Shown piece after piece: positions 14,124 to 15,128 of a DNA stretch of 15,128 bases. A program made the position numbers and the translations under genes. Source of the stretch: Hyphomicrobiales bacterium (lineage in GTDB: Bacteria > Pseudomonadota > Alphaproteobacteria > Rhizobiales > Beijerinckiaceae). The notes under the pieces were generated by a model, which searched no databases, was not told the origin of the DNA, and saw nothing but the letters and a program-made list of their open reading frames with translations. The first letter of the stretch is position 1; every line of letters starts with the position of its first letter. The stretch lies in NCBI GenBank assembly GCA_900299065.1, contig OMIJ01000225.1, positions 1 to 15,128 of the forward strand, given 5' to 3'.

Positions 14124-15029
14124 TCAACCGGACCCGCTGTCCCTGTTTTTAACCCCGACCACGCGATCCCTATCTCCATAATCCCGCCAAAGGCCCAGAA
14201 TGGGATAACGTAGTGAGGAAAATAATCCTTTTACCAGGCTCCCCTGATCATAACCAATCTCAAACAGGGCGATTCCCTCGGAGTTGAGCAAATCGCCAAG
14301 GATCTGGCTGATCTGACGATAGGCCTGAAGGCCGTCCGGCCCCCCATCAAGGGCTAATCTGGGATCATGAAGCAGGACTTCAGGTTCAAGGGTCTCAATC
14401 ACAGGCGTGGCAATATAGGGCGGATTAGACACAATTAAATCAAATGTTTGGCCAATTGCGGCTGACCAATCGCCTTGCACAATCTCGCCACGGCTCTGCA
14501 GAGCGAGCGCATCAAGATTGGTTTGCGCCAGCGCACAGGCCTTGGCGGAGAGATCGACCCCTAGTCCCGAAGCGGCGGGAAATTCTCCCAACAGGCTACA
14601 CAAAAGCGCGCCCGAACCTGTTCCGAGATCCAGAATGCGCAAAGCTTCATGGCGCCTATGCCCAAACACATCGAGCGCCACACGAATGAGTGTCTCTGAA
14701 TCGGGGCGCGGATCGAGAACGTCCGGAGCCAATTGAAACTCGTGTTCCCAAAAACCTTTTTTGCCGATAATGCGCGACAAGGGCTCTCTGTGCAGACGCC
14801 GGCCAATCCATTGCGTAAGCGCACGAGCCGCTTGCCTACCTATCGGCCTGTCTGCATGAAGAATGAGATCGGCCTTATCAAGGTTGGTTGCAGCCATTAC
14901 AAAAAGCCGCGCCTCCAGTTTGAAATCAGGCGAGAGCGTCTGCAAGATTCCAGACAATTGTGAGAGCACAACATCAATAGGCGCTTCAGGATCAATATCC
15001 GCAAAGACAATGGGCTTGGCGGCACTCAT
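14124..15029 (-). CDS. prmC: Peptide chain release factor N5-glutamine methyltransferase PrmC (HemK)
   Basis: A 301-residue two-domain methyltransferase. An N-terminal helical domain (about 1-95) binds the release factor. The family-specific DPRPDSETL spans 106-114. The Rossmann domain has SAM motif I DLGTGSG (134-140), an acidic residue at the end of strand 2 (Asp159 in GLGVDLS), and the catalytic/substrate loop SNPPYI with NPPY at 202-205. PrmC methylates the glutamine of the GGQ motif in release factors RF1 and RF2, using SAM, in the cytoplasm. Length and motifs are normal for the family. Its ATG overlaps the stop of the upstream gene as ATGA, so the two are translationally coupled. The stop codon is followed by the 380-bp gap before the DUF4167 gene. 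Confidence 0.95.
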   Translation of the reverse strand: MSAAKPIVFADIDPEAPIDVVLSQLSGILQTLSPDFKLEARLFVMAATNLDKADLILHADRPIGRQAARALTQWIGRRLHREPLSRIIGKKGFWEHEFQLAPDVLDPRPDSETLIRVALDVFGHRRHEALRILDLGTGSGALLCSLLGEFPAASGLGVDLSAKACALAQTNLDALALQSRGEIVQGDWSAAIGQTFDLIVSNPPYIATPVIETLEPEVLLHDPRLALDGGPDGLQAYRQISQILGDLLNSEGIALFEIGYDQGSLVKGLFSSLRYPILGLWRDYGDRDRVVGVKNRDSGSG

Positions 15030-15127
15030 TCCATTGCGGCCTGCAAGACGCGGCTCAATCTGTTTGAAAAAGCAACAAGGTCTTTTGGCTTTTCGCCATC
15101 CATCATTTGCGCCTCATCAAGCAACAA
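15026..15127 (-). CDS. C-terminal fragment of an unidentified gene upstream of prmC
   Basis: Minus-strand frame open from the window edge for 33 codons to a TGA at 15026-15028, which overlaps the prmC ATG by four bases (ATGA). The visible C terminus includes LLLDEAQMMDGEKPKD and ends NRLSRVLQAAME, a probably helical tail. In many bacteria prfA (RF1) precedes prmC, but I do not see the RF1 ending I would expect (a segment like HRINLTLYKLD followed by an LAA-type tail). Only 33 residues are available, so identity is left open. The overlap makes it very likely real and in the prmC operon. Confidence 0.6.
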   Translation of the reverse strand: MLLDEAQMMDGEKPKDLVAFSNRLSRVLQAAME

Positions 15128-15128
15128 C

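Noticed and set aside
1..15128. CRISPR arrays, tRNA or rRNA genes, insertion sequences, phage or defence genes
   Set aside because: No regularly spaced repeats, no tRNA cloverleaf-like sequence, no transposase or integrase motifs, and no flanking repeats were seen.

Overview
The window looks like a chromosomal segment of an alphaproteobacterium, probably Hyphomicrobiales (Rhizobiales)-like. That placement is inferred from gene content and gene order: ftsE-ftsX-ydcF-plsC, a DUF4167 protein beside prmC, ClpB, and three enzymes of the ethylmalonyl-CoA pathway. Base composition is close to balanced by eye and uniform throughout. I see no transposase, integrase, phage gene, CRISPR array, rRNA or tRNA, so this reads as core genome rather than a mobile island.

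Left part (1-3473). On the minus strand, transcribed right to left, lie ftsE, ftsX, a YdcF/DUF218 membrane protein and the start of a PlsC-type acyltransferase that runs off the left edge. They form a tight cell-envelope and division operon. Divergent from ftsE is a single-pass membrane protein that resembles the C-terminal part of alphaproteobacterial MJ0042 zinc-ribbon proteins but has no zinc ribbon. The gap between the two holds a full-consensus CtrA-type box (TTAA-N7-TTAA) and a 14-bp perfect palindrome.

Central part (3491-9201). This is an ethylmalonyl-CoA pathway cluster. Crotonyl-CoA carboxylase/reductase (ccr, TTG start) and methylsuccinyl-CoA dehydrogenase (mcd) form a minus-strand pair. 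Ethylmalonyl-CoA mutase (ecm/meaA) and a small VOC-fold protein form the divergent plus-strand pair. Ccr makes ethylmalonyl-CoA from crotonyl-CoA, CO2 and NADPH; Ecm isomerises it to methylsuccinyl-CoA; Mcd oxidises that to mesaconyl-CoA. Together they provide the core of acetyl-CoA assimilation in organisms without the glyoxylate shunt. A 271-bp divergent control region separates the two arms.

Right part (9232-15128). It holds the ClpB disaggregase (minus), a divergent MOSC-domain protein (plus), a DUF4167 protein with a disordered, arginine-rich tail (minus), a 380-bp gene-free stretch, prmC (minus) and the last 33 codons of an upstream gene that overlaps prmC by four bases. That fragment does not look like the prfA C terminus one would expect there.

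I found no clearly novel system. The points most worth a second look are the CtrA box, the compact divergent ethylmalonyl-CoA cluster with an unassigned VOC protein, the missing zinc ribbon, several inverted repeats in control regions, and the unrecognised gene upstream of prmC. All protein names come from recalled family motifs and context, not from database searches.
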